Positions 1 through 11,650 of a DNA stretch of 64,000 nt are shown here, piece by piece. This DNA comes from Beroe forskalii. Its lineage: Eukaryota; Ctenophora; Nuda; Beroida; Beroidae. A program made the translations under genes and the position numbers. The stretch covers positions 434,001 to 498,000 of the forward strand of contig WFMF01000048.1 in assembly GCA_011033025.1 (NCBI GenBank), written 5' to 3'. Numbering within the stretch: the stretch's first letter is position 1; each line of letters opens with the position of its first letter. Under the pieces are notes generated by a model that worked only from the letters and a program-made list of their open reading frames with translations, was not told the DNA's origin and ran no database searches.

Positions 1-319
1 CCTCCACCTCCTCCTCCACACTGTGTTCTCCTCCTCTGTCCTCCTCCTCGGGTGGCTGTTTCTCCTGCACCCTGTTCTGTACAGAGGACAGCAGGGCAGT
101 GATGCTGGAGGGGGACAGCACCATGCTGGCTGACACGTGCTCTCCCCCACTCTGCGTGGTGCAGTAGGGCGGGCTGAAGATGGAGCTGGCCATGCTGCCC
201 GGCACTGAGGTCAGGGACAGGGTCGAGGGCAGCAGGTACGGGTGCAGGGGCGCTGTCTTCGCTATGTCCTTCAGAGAGGTGGGCTCAGGTGTCGGCTTAG
301 GAAGGGGTACCACTGCCAT
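1..319 (-). CDS. First coding exon of an unrecognised gene, cut by the left edge
   Basis: Reading leftward from the ATG at 319-317 there are 106 open codons to the window edge. The start is supported by an in-frame TAA directly before the ATG and by a favourable context (AAATGG). The protein begins MAVVPLPKPTPEPTSLKDIA. It is rich in Pro, Ser and Thr, then becomes acidic with runs of Glu towards the edge. GC content is far above the flanking AT-rich DNA, which supports real coding sequence. No membrane segment or catalytic motif is visible, and the visible part looks largely disordered. I do not recognise the family. The acidic, low-complexity end could belong to a regulatory or scaffold protein, but that is only a guess. 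Confidence 0.6.
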   Translation of the reverse strand, partial: MAVVPLPKPTPEPTSLKDIAKTAPLHPYLLPSTLSLTSVPGSMASSIFSPPYCTTQSGGEHVSASMVLSPSSITALLSSVQNRVQEKQPPEEEDRGGEHSVEEEVE

Positions 320-1740
320 TTAGAGGCTCTCTTACGAATGTAGCTAGGGCAAGAAATGGTATTATAAAAATAATATTAATTTTTAAATGTTTTAAAGCGG
401 AAGTCAGAATTGTAAAATAATTACATTTCTCACAAATTCTACTCATTCAAAAATTTTAAGATATACAGCGTTATTTATCGCGTGAGATTTGATTATAATA
501 TTGGGCGAATTATCCCGTAGCGTAAATGAAATAAATTTCCATAGAAAAAGTCCCTTTATTCCCGAATTTTTAGAAAATTACAAGTGGATATTGAGATTTA
601 GCATCCTCCTCAGAGTGCAGGTTACTTTCAGACAAAAATTCTGCGGCACAATTTCGTTTTTTGAGGCTCTCAGATTGGTGTAAGCAAAACGTGACAAAAA
701 TAAGGAAGGTACGAAAATAGAAGGACTTATAAGATTTTCTCATACCGTTTTCGACTTTCAAGTCCTGCTTTCCAACAATCCAACAAAAGGAAAATCAACC
801 AATCATGTTCTTTAAAATTTATGGTGATGCATTATTCAACATGCCTGAATTTTGGATACAAAATGCTACTTGATGCTCAAGCTTTGAACAATTATTGTTT
901 ATTAACAGTAACTCCAGATTTATTTAACCAAAATTAAAATCTCATGCCTGTTAGTTATCATGCTGTCATAAAGTTGATATTTCTGTATTTTAACCAATTT
1001 ATAATTTTGTAGCTAAGGATGTAACCACGAAGTATACACTACAAAATTGTGTGTTTTACTGACTAACCAACCACATAATCATTACAAGCACTATGAATGG
1101 CTATGCAGAATTTATGAGGATTATTCTGCCGTATGTCAGGATCAAGAAGCTGACAGTTACAAGATTTGACATAGTTGGAAGCAAGGTTAAGTAATAAGAA
1201 ATTATAAGTACTTGCTGGGAAAGCTCGTCAAAGAAAACACTCAACTTAAATGTTGAGTCGATAACTGTAGATTGTGAGCCACGAGAAATGATATCTATCC
1301 TGAGTTACAATAATCAAGAGCAAGATTTCCGATAACAGTAAAACGACTTGATCTGGGACGTACTGAGATTGCACTTTATATCCAGCTCACCTATAACACT
1401 AGGCCCGAGAGCACCGGACACACCTCGCGTAATTGAAAATTGACAAAGATTATCACGAAATACTAATTTACTAGAGCGATGGTTAACTCCACTATATGCC
1501 CCCTGGGAAGTAGATTAAGGCTTGCAACATGATTAATGATTGTTTAATGTAAGAAATTAATAATTAGCTGCGAACTAGTGGCGGAGAATAAATATTATCA
1601 CAGAACCTAATAAACTTATAAAACTGCGCAACGTTAACTAATCTAAAACAGTTGAAGTAAAATATTATATTAATCGCTAATCTCACACGCCCAGAATCGG
1701 TTAGTGGGATCGAGGATTAGTGAAGCACTGAAGCAGAATA
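320..1740. other. AT-rich non-coding stretch
   Basis: No exon, RNA gene or repeat structure could be supported here. It contains the 5' flank of the left-edge gene. The short reading frames at 489-683 and 570-761 overlap on opposite strands and show no domain or splice context. Confidence 0.4.
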
Positions 1741-1814
1741 AAGTGTGATTAGTAAAGTGTGATTAGTGAAGTGTAATTAGTGGAGTGTGATTAGTGAAGT
1801 GTGATTAGTGAAGT
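1741..1814. repeat. 15-bp tandem repeat
   Basis: About five copies of AGTGTGATTAGTGA-type units follow one another with single-base differences. It is a simple minisatellite with no coding or structural signal. Scattered GATTAG words occur nearby (2056-2090), but no further array is formed. Confidence 0.75.
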
Positions 1815-2700
1815 AACCACTCGACGGAAGCAGCTCGGCACGCGACTCAGCTCGCTACTCTTCATATAATAATGCAGTGAAAGTGTGGTTTATGATGGCA
1901 TCACACGAATCAGATTAAACCCCCAACCGAGTCAGATTATAATCGAAATAATGGAGCTCCTAACTGTAAACGGGTTAATTGATTAGTATATCACGCCACG
2001 ATCACAGTTAACACTATGTCAACAAGCAGGTCCATTAGTGGCAGGTCTTTACGTGATTAGCTCGTGTTCTCTTGTTACATGATTAGTGTCAGCATTGCGC
2101 ATGGTACAGACCAGTTCACTCAGGGTGTATACTCAGACCTAATTGAGTGGGATATTGGAAATAGAGTGTCACGCTAGGTGAAAATATATAAATGGCGACA
2201 AACTGCCAAATTGATAGGGGCAAATTATTTAGAAGAACGGTTTCTTGATAAAATGGACGCCGTAGCTGGGCGTGTCAGTTGCTAATTATAGGTCAAAGGA
2301 CCGCATTGTCGAGTGAAATTTAAGTTTATTTCTTTAACCCAGTTGCCGTCTCAACTCCAAGATTGAGAGTAAAGAATGAAAATATGCGTACGACAGAATG
2401 ACGAAGTCCGAAGATTACTGACCAGAATTAACTGACCCGTTTATAAACTGACTGTTATATATAGTAGCAAACTTTTCGAAAATAAGGTATAAATTCTATT
2501 CACAAGTGAAAATCAGGAACCATGATGGTATGGTGCGGTTCAGACTTCAGAGACACTTGGAAGTTGAAATGAAGAATCTAGTGGTAACCTGGCAATCAGG
2601 AATCTCACTTAATAAAATGGTAACACAGTTAAGAATTTATTGCCGATTCTGAGGAACGGAATCAAGAATTGCACTGTAGCAACAATCAATTACCATGCTA
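1815..2700. other. Non-coding stretch, nothing recognised
   Basis: Short reading frames only. No splice-supported exon and no terminal inverted repeats were found. Confidence 0.35.
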
Positions 2701-3090
2701 ACCTTTATTTATCCGGCCTTTATTTCAACTCGCCCCTTGGACAAAAATCGGATCATTATTGAACCATTTTAACCGGCCCATGGACAAAATATTTTCTTTA
2801 GGTTGCCAGATCAAGATTTTGATGCTCTGAAATAACCTCTTTATACTCAATGAATGGTATCACAAAGGTCCACGAATCACGGTTGAATATGCGAATATGA
2901 TGATTTTGGTCATTATCGTGTTATATTATGGTGGTCAAGTATATTCAACACTGTATAAGCCGAGTCATAAAAGTTTCGTTTGACCCAAATCAACTGGCTT
3001 TTGATAATTTAACCGGCCTATATAAACCGGCCGGGCTTTGTACAAAAATCTTAAATTGTTTTTATCTTTAAAAGCCGGTAAAATAAGGTA
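2701..3090. mobile_element. Diverged copy of the CCGGCC-type inverted-repeat element
   Basis: The left end reads ACCTTTATTTATCCGGCC and the right end AGCCGGTAAAATAAGGTA, an imperfect inverted pair. Inside are several AACCGGCC words and the phrase TTGGACAAAAATCGGATC. The same ends and interior recur at 20,439-20,875, 16,215-16,529 and at the right edge of the window. There is no coding capacity. It is most likely a non-autonomous DNA transposon (MITE). The better preserved copy at 20.4 kb is flanked by TA, which suggests Tc1/mariner-type insertion. Confidence 0.65.
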
Positions 3091-6000
3091 TCAGCAATTT
3101 CACTGTTAACTTAATCAATAGTTTCACCATAATCAAGAATCTCACTGTAATCATAAATTTCACAGTAAAAAACCTACACAAAATCAGACAGTAGAAACAC
3201 CTAGAGAAATAGAGACAGCTATTACTGATGATACTGGGATCCCTGAGGTATGTATCTTGCTAAACTCAGTGCCAGTCTAGCTAGACTCCCTAGAAGTAGA
3301 CAAGCTCACGTTGTCGCCAGAACGTCTAGCTAGACTCCCCAGACAAGCACATGTTGTCGCCAAGGAACATCTGATTGAGGAGACAGCCAGTGGTGGTCGT
3401 AAAACAATGGTACTCCGCGCCACTCAGCCCACAAGACATACGGTTTATACTGCCTGTCATTGTGAGGCAATCTGTAGCCAGCATTGAGCGTGTCCAGGGA
3501 ACTGATATCGACTGGTACAGGGCAAATATTCGTCAGTTAGAGCAGACACCAGACACGTCTAATTTACCTGTGTTTCATTAAACAATATTAAACAATATGT
3601 CCTAGAACAATGCGTTAATTGGTTGTGATCAAGCAAATAATAATCCTATTAAAGTTGTGAAAGTAATTTAATCAAAGGCATAACACTTCATAACTTGGGA
3701 AACAAAGACCTAATACCAGCCATTCACGCCTGAAAATGTCACAAGATTGCGGTACAGGTCATTGTCAGACCTTCTTTAAATTGCAGATTGCCAAGCCAGG
3801 AAACACACGACACATGGTAAACTCATGGAACATCAATAAGCCAATAAAACACCAGTTACCGATGAGCCGCAGGAATAATGCAACACGAAATCGATTATCG
3901 AAGGAGGTGGCTATACCCCGGATATAAACAGAAAGGCACACGAAATTCTGTGCTTTATTCTATAACTATACACATAACACCACCTATAACATATTATCAG
4001 CCGAGGCAATTGCCATTATAATCATCTAATTGACCACTGAATATCCGTCACACTAGAATCTAGGCTCCGTGACAAATCTAAACAATGAAACATCCAGACC
4101 ACCCTGACAAAGCCCATCACATACAGTCCTACACTTGGTTTTCTCTGTGAGGGAGGAGTCACTGACTGGTGGTCAGATATCTGATGTAGCAACAAAAAGA
4201 CAGTTACCCTCTCATTCTTAAAAACTGTTTTTGGCATCGGGCAACTGCCAGTTGGTCGCGCGCAGCACTTTTCAGCTAATCTAACTCAGTACTTCGCAGT
4301 AGACGACCGTGATTGTTGAAGAGCATCTTTAGGACCACAAAAATTCCAGGATTCTCAGCTGAGATATCTCAACTGTTACAGTGCAACAAACTGCGATGGG
4401 ACGAATGAAACAGTGGAACTGGAATGCTGGAAAGCCGAGCATTCCCGAGCAAATAGCGCATATAATCACGAGCAAATGATGCCTCAGATCTTCAGATATT
4501 ATGCAGCCTGGTAACGCAATAATACGTATAATATAAATGAATCAATTATAAACCTAGAAAGCAGCTTTAGGATTAGGTACTAATGAGCACGGAAACCACT
4601 TTATATCGCACTCAATATGAGGAAGAGCTCCTGTCAGGACCCCCTCCTCCTCCTCATGGGCAACACTTCCCCTTCTCTAGTCGGATTACAGGCAGTAATA
4701 GAATGAAACATCCTCTTTTCAACGACCTAACCCCTCACTTAAATTCCTTTCAGATAAGTAATAAGCGTCCATATAAAGCTCTAAATCAGTATATATTATG
4801 CACATTCGTGATTATCTGAGACAAAGGATCTTCCGCACACCAAACGTTTCATAATTTATTTTATGGCTATGATAAACGGTAAAAAGTTCCAAATGAATCT
4901 TTTTTAAAAGCATACAGGGGTAGATAATCCACGGTTGCTAATTGGTTATAAAGACTGGGTGATATTCAGGAAACAGATAGCTCATAAAACCTGAAAATCT
5001 TAAGATAGAGATTGAGAAGGAAAGCCAACATTACCAATTAATTCCTTAGTTGGTTACCAGTAACCACATAATATCAGTCATCAGCATATAACATTCATGC
5101 CAAAGCGAAGTATGCAATATGCATATAACTACTTAACAGTCAATTATTTTAAAGATTTTGGTGATCTTTTCGCAGTAGTAAAATCAAACTGATCACTTGA
5201 TTGACTATCTAGTGCTGTAGTGGAAAAGTAATTAAAAGCATTCCAAAGAGCTGTGAGGCAGGATCCTGCGTAAGAAAAGCTTGTGCTGCTTCTACCCTCC
5301 CATAACCTAGGTACTTGATTTACAATCACCGGTAAGATATGATGTGTACATTACATATATTAACGTGGACAGCGCACAATATATTGCAGTATTATATCCG
5401 GGGGAATTAGCCGCCGGCGGGACCGGACCCCGGCCCTGCACTCCAGCATTACACTCCAGCTTTACTATAATGTCCTGGTGAATTAGACACAGCACTGCGT
5501 ATATTACGAAGGATATGCGGCAGCCGACCGTGAACTCATGAGTCCTATGATATTATACTGAGAGATGAGGAGCTCCTCTCTTCCTCCTCCTCCTCCTCCA
5601 CTAGGTCCACTGTATGATCCTGCATATATTGGTGCCATACCTCCGAGTCACCACACAGCCATTGTTCCGCAATGCTTGACTTACCTCTATTATAATCCAT
5701 ATTACATATATATAGAGTATATAGCAGAGCTCCAACCTAGCATATCTAATTGGGGAAGCAAAAACAAGAAATAAACATATACCACGAGGAGCAATATACT
5801 ACCTCTCCGGGTAATTTTCATTTATTACAATCAAACGCACAAAACTGAAAAACGAACTCTTTTTCGACGATCAGGTTGGAGCCATATATTATAGGATCTC
5901 AGTATAAATGGAATGGAATATCCTGGTGAAAACGAGGGGGAATATCCTGGTGAAAACGAAGGAGGGGGGATCAAACTGAGAAGTAGTGAGCTGGTATACC

Positions 6001-6100
6001 TGGAACGAAATAAACGTAGCCGGAGGACGAGCATATCGCAAGAAGCTGCGTGACACGGACAATAGGACGTTTGACGGGAGATTCACAACACTCTTCTAAA
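3091..6100. other. Non-coding stretch with short local duplications
   Basis: A short duplication around GTCTAGCTAGACTCCC occurs at 3275-3340. Around 5440-5465 the word ACACTCCAGC is repeated, and 5925-5965 repeats TATCCTGGTGAAAACGA. A 68-codon frame at 3375-3581 ends in a stop and has moderately balanced composition, but it has no recognised domain and no clear acceptor. No gene could be supported. Confidence 0.35.
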
Positions 6101-6109
6101 CACGAGCTA

Positions 6110-6240
6110 CAGCGTCATGTCGCGCGTTATGTCACAGGTCACGTGCCGCGCTTCCTCGCTCCTCATTGGCTGATTGCCGTTTAGCGTGCCGCAGCGGCCA
6201 TCCCCATTGGCTGGTTGGTGGGTCGCGTGTGTTTCGATAT
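6110..6240. promoter_or_regulatory. CpG-rich, CCAAT-box-containing promoter-like segment
   Basis: In an AT-rich setting this short segment is GC- and CpG-rich. It carries two ATTGGCTG motifs (inverted CCAAT boxes, about 6166 and 6207), a CACGTG E-box near 6141 and a GCGGCCATC word resembling a YY1 site near 6195. CCAAT pairs and E-boxes are typical of TATA-less animal promoters. I found no attached first exon on either strand, so the target gene, if any, is unknown. Confidence 0.35.
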
Positions 6241-8831
6241 TATAGCAAAAACATAGTGTTGTAACTGCGAGCATATATTGGCACAACTCATTCATCTTTA
6301 GAAGTTAATTCAGTAGATATATCGGCAGATTGATTTGAGGAATTAAAGGAGTTGGATTAATTCAGGAGGAATAATCTAGATTGTCGCCAGCGAGGAAGTA
6401 TAGCATCCGATCCGAAGATCAGCGGGATGATGCAATAGAACACCAGAAAAATAGTAGAGAGAAGGTAATTGATTCGTCTATAAACCTCAGTTCATTCGTT
6501 CCAAAGTTACAACTTCCATCCTTCACAACAGCATCAAGTGAACCATCGAATATATATTATTTTTCTCATGAACCTATATACCATGCATTTAATTGAGTTT
6601 CCAGCTGCGAAGTCATTTGGTTCTCCTAGGTCCTTAAGAGTCTAAACTGGATCAAACTAATTGAAGATAGAAAAGATGTCTCCAGGCTGATGGAAATATT
6701 TGTAGATTGTATCGAAATGGAAGCCACATTTCGGCTCCCAGTACCTCAAATACTTGAAACATAACGAAATAAAAGCGTTTCCAGGTCCCCAACATATATT
6801 TCCATATTTTCAGACGAACTGAAATTAATGAAATTAGGACCATCCACAAAGGGGAGAGAGCTTACAATTCACTACATAATCTTTAATAATACCCTAAAGT
6901 ACTGCACCTGTTAGATGACAAATTAAAATAATCAATGAAATAGGCATGGTATTTATAACAGATGACTTAAATCCCTTGTCAGCTTTTATCTTTGTCTGCT
7001 CCACACTTTTAACTGGACAATATGAATACAGTGCATCCATCCATTCTAAAGGCTAGAACTTCATTTTGCAATGCAAATTATTAAGATTTATGTAGTTAAG
7101 ACTAAGTGATTTAAAATCCTTTTTGGTTCAAAGTTCGAATCATAATTAATTGTGGAACAAGCGAAGTTTAAGTAGCGGAACTCAGTCTCTCGGTAAAAGA
7201 GAGAGTTTTTAAAAAAAAACTCTCACCTCACAGAATGGGGTTTAATATGTTCTCATATCCACACGGCCGTGTCGTAAAGTTGTCGGGTTATATCATTTAC
7301 CACGCAGTAATATTTGTGGTGGCGGATATACTGCTTATATCCTATCTACGTTCGCGCATCAGATGGTGACTTTTAACAGATCGACATGATACCTCTCACA
7401 ATCGTTCGTGGATAAGGACAATCAAACACTCACTGTGATCGTGATTATTTGACATTCACCACTCTGAGTGTGGCGGATTGGAACAAGATTCCAGTTATGA
7501 AATCAACACAAATCAACCTGGTCGTGAAATTTGACTAGAGAAATAGAATCAGCTTATATAAGTAGCATTTCAACTAATTGACGGACTTGATGAAGCCCAA
7601 TCATGTGGCAGGCATTCCTCGAGTCTACTGTCTAGATCGTTCGGAAGTTTTCACCGATATAATTATAAGCGAAAAGGGGAAATTGACATCTGATGTCACG
7701 ACACTTTAGCTCATAATATTTCAACTCCGAGCAAAGTTTTGCGTCTGGGTTAGGGTTAAGGTTAGTGTCAGGACAAGGAGATGAAATGTCGACAGATGAA
7801 TTTCGTTCTGCCGCGAAAAGATCAATACCTCAAGAGTCAAAAATCCACGCTTTAATAACGATACACTCAGACATTTGATTTTGAAGAACATATGTTGAAT
7901 AAATTATGAACCTGTTGCGCGGCGAAGTTATATGAAAGTCAAAAGTGAAAAGTAACGAATCACCTCCCGGCACTATAGTTTGGGGTACCTAGTAGCTCCA
8001 CCCCTTAATAAAACGATCACATGGCAGCGAGAGCAGTTTAAACTGGTAACAAGCGACACTGAAAACAACCCCAGAAAATATGCTGTAGCTACTAAACAAA
8101 GTGTTTCAAATTTGAGAGGGGGCACTACCCACGCTATTTCATTATATGAAGTTGCTCGGAATAGCAGAATGTTGGGGGTGGTGTATCACGAACTTGATTG
8201 ATTAAATTAGTCCTCGCGTATCACTCAAATACATGTAGCTCCTACTGCAGATGTACACATGTTGGGTCTATATATGTGTGTGTGCGTGTGTGTGTGCGCT
8301 ACGTAGGTACCCCGTACAAAACAGGATCCTAGTTATGTGGTTTATGTGCACCTGGCACTGAACACCCGCCTCATTAATGTATGTGATTAGCATGCAATCC
8401 AGGGCAAAAACTTATAGTCTTGATGTCGAGGTATACGGAGTCCCAATCCTGATTAGTCTTGCTATACCAGATAAAAGTGACGATTCACTATTTTATGGGA
8501 GAGTAGGTGTAAGGTTTTACAGTTTACATTGCAGTTGGTAACAAATTCATGGTATTGCTTGAGGGCAGCGTTCCAGGCGTTAAATATTTCCATAGGCAAT
8601 CTTCCAGCAAATAACTGCACCGAGAAAAACAAAACACTCCTGAATTAATCCTAAAGTAACAAGTGCCCGGGATGAATAGGGATTAACGTAGCTTTTAGTG
8701 AGGCAGCTTTCTTATCAGTTATGGTATTGGGATGATTTATTCCTTTACATTTGTACCTGCATACCCCAGAACTGTAAAACACGGAGAAAACCTACGGGGA
8801 AAACAAGGAAGTAAGGAAATCACGGAAAAAC
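6241..8831. other. AT-rich non-coding stretch; (TG)n microsatellite at 8271-8298
   Basis: No exon could be supported. Around 7750 there is a short GGGTTAGGGTTAAGG run like the telomere-type words seen in repeats elsewhere in the window. A TG/TGCG microsatellite lies at 8271-8298. The 73-codon frame at 7980-8201 has no recognised domain. Confidence 0.35.
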
Positions 8832-9350
8832 GAAGCGGTGTTTGGCAGAATGCTCTGTTTCGCCTGCGGCTGTAATGATCGTGATGGAAAAGGAAAGCAA
8901 GGAAAACGAAGCGGTGTTTGGCAGAATGCTCTGTTTCGCCTGCGGCTGTAATGATCGTGATGGAAAAGGAAAGCAAGGAAAAACGAAGCGGTGTTTGGCA
9001 GAATGCTCTGTTTCGCCTGCGGCTGTAATGATCGTGATGGAAAAGGAAAGCAAGGAAAACGAAGCGGTGTTTGGCAGAATGCTCTGTTTCGCCTGCGGCT
9101 GTAATGATCGTGATGGAAAAGGAAAGCAAGGAAAAACGAAGTGGTGTTTGGCAGAATGCTCTGTTTCGCCTGCGGCTGTAATGATCGTGATGGAAAAGGA
9201 AAGCGTGTTTGGAAATGGTTTCGCCTGCGGCTGTAATGATCAAGGAAAAAAGAAGCGGTGTTTGGCAGAATGCTCTGTTTCGCCTGCGGCTGTAATGATC
9301 GTGATGGAAAAGGAAAGCAAGGAAAAGGAAGCGGTGTTTTGGGAGAATGT
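8832..9350. repeat. 76/77-bp minisatellite, about 6.5 units
   Basis: Units start at 8832, 8908, 8985, 9061 and 9138; a shortened unit follows, then 9252 and a partial unit at 9329. Each contains GAAGCGGTGTTTGGCAGAAT followed by a stretch rich in GCCTGCGGC. Units alternate between 76 and 77 bp, so a reading frame changes phase from unit to unit. Even so, long open frames run through it on both strands because the unit lacks stops in several frames. These frames (8842-9402 forward, 8737-9666 reverse) look like repeat artefacts, not genes. Confidence 0.9.
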
Positions 9351-10255
9351 TTGTGCCGAGATATTCAATATCAGAGATTATAATCAATGGCAATTTGAAT
9401 AAATTCAACAAGATGAAGTAGTCATAAATATAAGTATCACAAAGTTGTCGGGACATCGACAAATTATGAGGAGCATTGGTACGCACCGTGCACGTATGTG
9501 ATTTACTTTTAGCGGACATGATTATCACGGACTTTATGTTCCAAACTAAAACTTGACGGACATTAATATTCAATTTAAATTTCAAAACAAAAATTCGAAA
9601 TTTCAGTCTCGTTTTTTTCCAATTTTCTTCCACGGTTTGGATACTTAATTTAAAAAAATATTTCAATATTTTTCGTTATAATTAATGATAAATTTCCATT
9701 ACGCAGTTATACTAAACATGAGAAAGAAACATAATTTCCTGAAGAGTTCTTAATTCAAATTGTGCGTTTAAAGAGAATAGAGATTAAGTCAAAAAATTTG
9801 AGTCCGTAGTGGAAGAAAATGGAAAAAATCAATCTAAATATTTCGAATTTCTGGTGAGGATTTGAACTCGAAATGGCAGGATCAAGAGTGAATATTAATG
9901 TCCGTGAAGTATTAGGTCCGTGAAATTATGCCTGATTAGGTAATATTAGGTTGAAGCATGTGAACCATGACCGCTATTAAGCTTTACCTTCATATGCCCT
10001 TTTGGATTCCTCGTGCTCCATGCAACCGCATCATGAGCTATAGTCTCTAGAGTCTGGAGCTCATTCCATATCATGAGTATAGTGCACTCCGTAACGCCAT
10101 CTCCACTATCCATGTCTGCCATTCTCCTATTAAATAATTCCATGATGCTCAATTTATTCTTGTATCTGGAACATAGATGATAACTTTAAGATACAAGATA
10201 CATATAGACAATTAAAATTCAGTACCCCACCGATTTAAATTATAAGATACAGTTA
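9351..10255. other. AT-rich non-coding stretch
   Basis: Nothing recognised apart from ordinary AT-rich sequence. The 68-codon reverse frame at 9946-10152 has no supporting feature. Confidence 0.35.
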
Positions 10256-10534
10256 GGGGCCATCCATAAAGGACGTCCGCAAAATTTCGGCCATTTCAGA
10301 CCCCTCCCTCCCCCCGGACGTCCGCATTTTTCTTCAAAATCTTTTGGGTCACCATTTTTGGCACCGAAATTTCATGATTTTCTAGTGAAATAGCCGTCAA
10401 ATCGCCCAAAATTTCGTTGAATTGCGGACGACGGCATTAACATTTGGCCAAACACCCCCCTCCCCCCTACGTCCGCAAACGTCCGCATTGGCCAGACTCC
10501 CCCCTCATTGCGGACGTCCTTTATGGATGGCCCC
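10256..10534. mobile_element. 279-bp MITE with TTA target duplication
   Basis: Perfect terminal inverted repeats of at least 25 bp start GGGGCCATCCATAAAGGACG on the left, and the reverse complement closes the element on the right. It is flanked by TTA at 10,253-10,255 and again at 10,535-10,537, so the insertion is exactly bounded. The interior is rich in CCCCCTCC-type runs and repeated GACGTCCGC words and has no coding capacity. A 3-bp TTA/TAA duplication is the hallmark of the PIF/Harbinger group, so that is the likely source of the transposase. Near-perfect ends suggest a fairly recent insertion. Confidence 0.9.
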
Positions 10535-10939
10535 TTACGCGTATTTTGTACCAGTAGTATATAATCCGTTGATGCTAATCAGTCAAACGCAAGTTTTCAA
10601 ATTTGATAGAAATAGAAATAATATTTACAGTCTCATTACATACTTCGTATACTTCCTGCCAACTATAACCTTGACCTATATCTCGTAATGTCAGACCAGT
10701 AAGTGTTTTCCACTCTATAATCCCGTTTAAGAAAAATAAGATCCTAAAAGACCCTGAAGTGTCACCCGGATGCAGACATGGTCCAGGAAAACTGTGGTAA
10801 GGCGACTACAGCATCTATAACTTAACCTTTTTATGAGTAGTCGGAGCTTAATGTTTGTCTGTGTTTTGGATAACTCCAATCAGAACTGAACCATATGACT
10901 AAGGAGTAAGGCTCAGATTGGACTTTATGGTCCAACTTT
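10535..10939. other. Non-coding stretch
   Basis: No exon or repeat could be supported. Confidence 0.3.
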
Positions 10940-11650
10940 TCGCTCAGCAGCAAGAAATAAGAATTGAGTCCCATGTCTGATTCATTGATTCGTCGATGTA
11001 ATTTTTAATTTTCCCTTGAAACATGCTTTATACGCATCGAAAAATTCCAATCAGTTCAAAAGTTATGAATTAAAATAGCTACGCAATTGAAACAACATTC
11101 AAAAGGAATGATCCTTCAAGTACACGTAATTTCTTCTTCATGATTTCTTTTTCTCTTAAGTGCCTGCAAGTGCATACAGGAACAGTGGACAAGAATTGTG
11201 CCGGCAGGCGCAATTCTTGTTGTATTTAAATTTCTACGAAATATAACGATGCGAGGTACGTTTATTATGTCTCGAGTTTGAATTTAAACTTGACATAAAA
11301 TGAGACATGTTTTTACTGCATCGAAAATGAGACATGTTTTTACTGCATCGAAAAATTCCAATCAGTTCAAAATTTATGAATAGCTACACACATGAAACAG
11401 CATCCAAAAGAAATGATCCTACACGTTATTTCTACTTCGGGATTTCTTTTTCTCTTATGACGGGGAGGGTAATTAAGTGCCTGCATACAGGAACAGAGGA
11501 CAAGAATTGTGCCGGCAGGCGCAATTCTTGTTGTATTTAAATTTCTACGAAATATAACGCTTCGTGGTGTGTTTATTTTGTCTCAAGTTTGAATCTAAAC
11601 TTGACATAAAATGAGACAGGGGCGAAGCTATGGGTAGGCTTTTTACATAA
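10940..11650. repeat. Two tandem copies of a dispersed repeat of about 310 bp with a conserved hairpin
   Basis: Two head-to-tail copies share the phrase GCATCGAAAAATTCCAATCAG, then the words AGGAACAG and GGCAGGCGCAATTCTTGTTG, and end near a TTGACATAAAATGAGAC phrase. Each has a hairpin in which ACAAGAATTG pairs with CAATTCTTGT around a GCCGGCAGGC loop region (11,189-11,220 and 11,500-11,531). Further copies lie at 15,598-15,880 and, more diverged, near 22,405-22,465. No protein is encoded. It is probably a short non-autonomous mobile element of unknown class. Confidence 0.7.

Noticed and set aside
3375..3581. Possible last exon of a gene (68 codons ending NLPVFH)
   Set aside because: No partner exon, clear acceptor or recognised domain could be found.
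8737..9666. 309-codon reverse-strand frame
   Set aside because: It is made of the 76/77-bp minisatellite plus AT-rich flank, with no domain or splice support.
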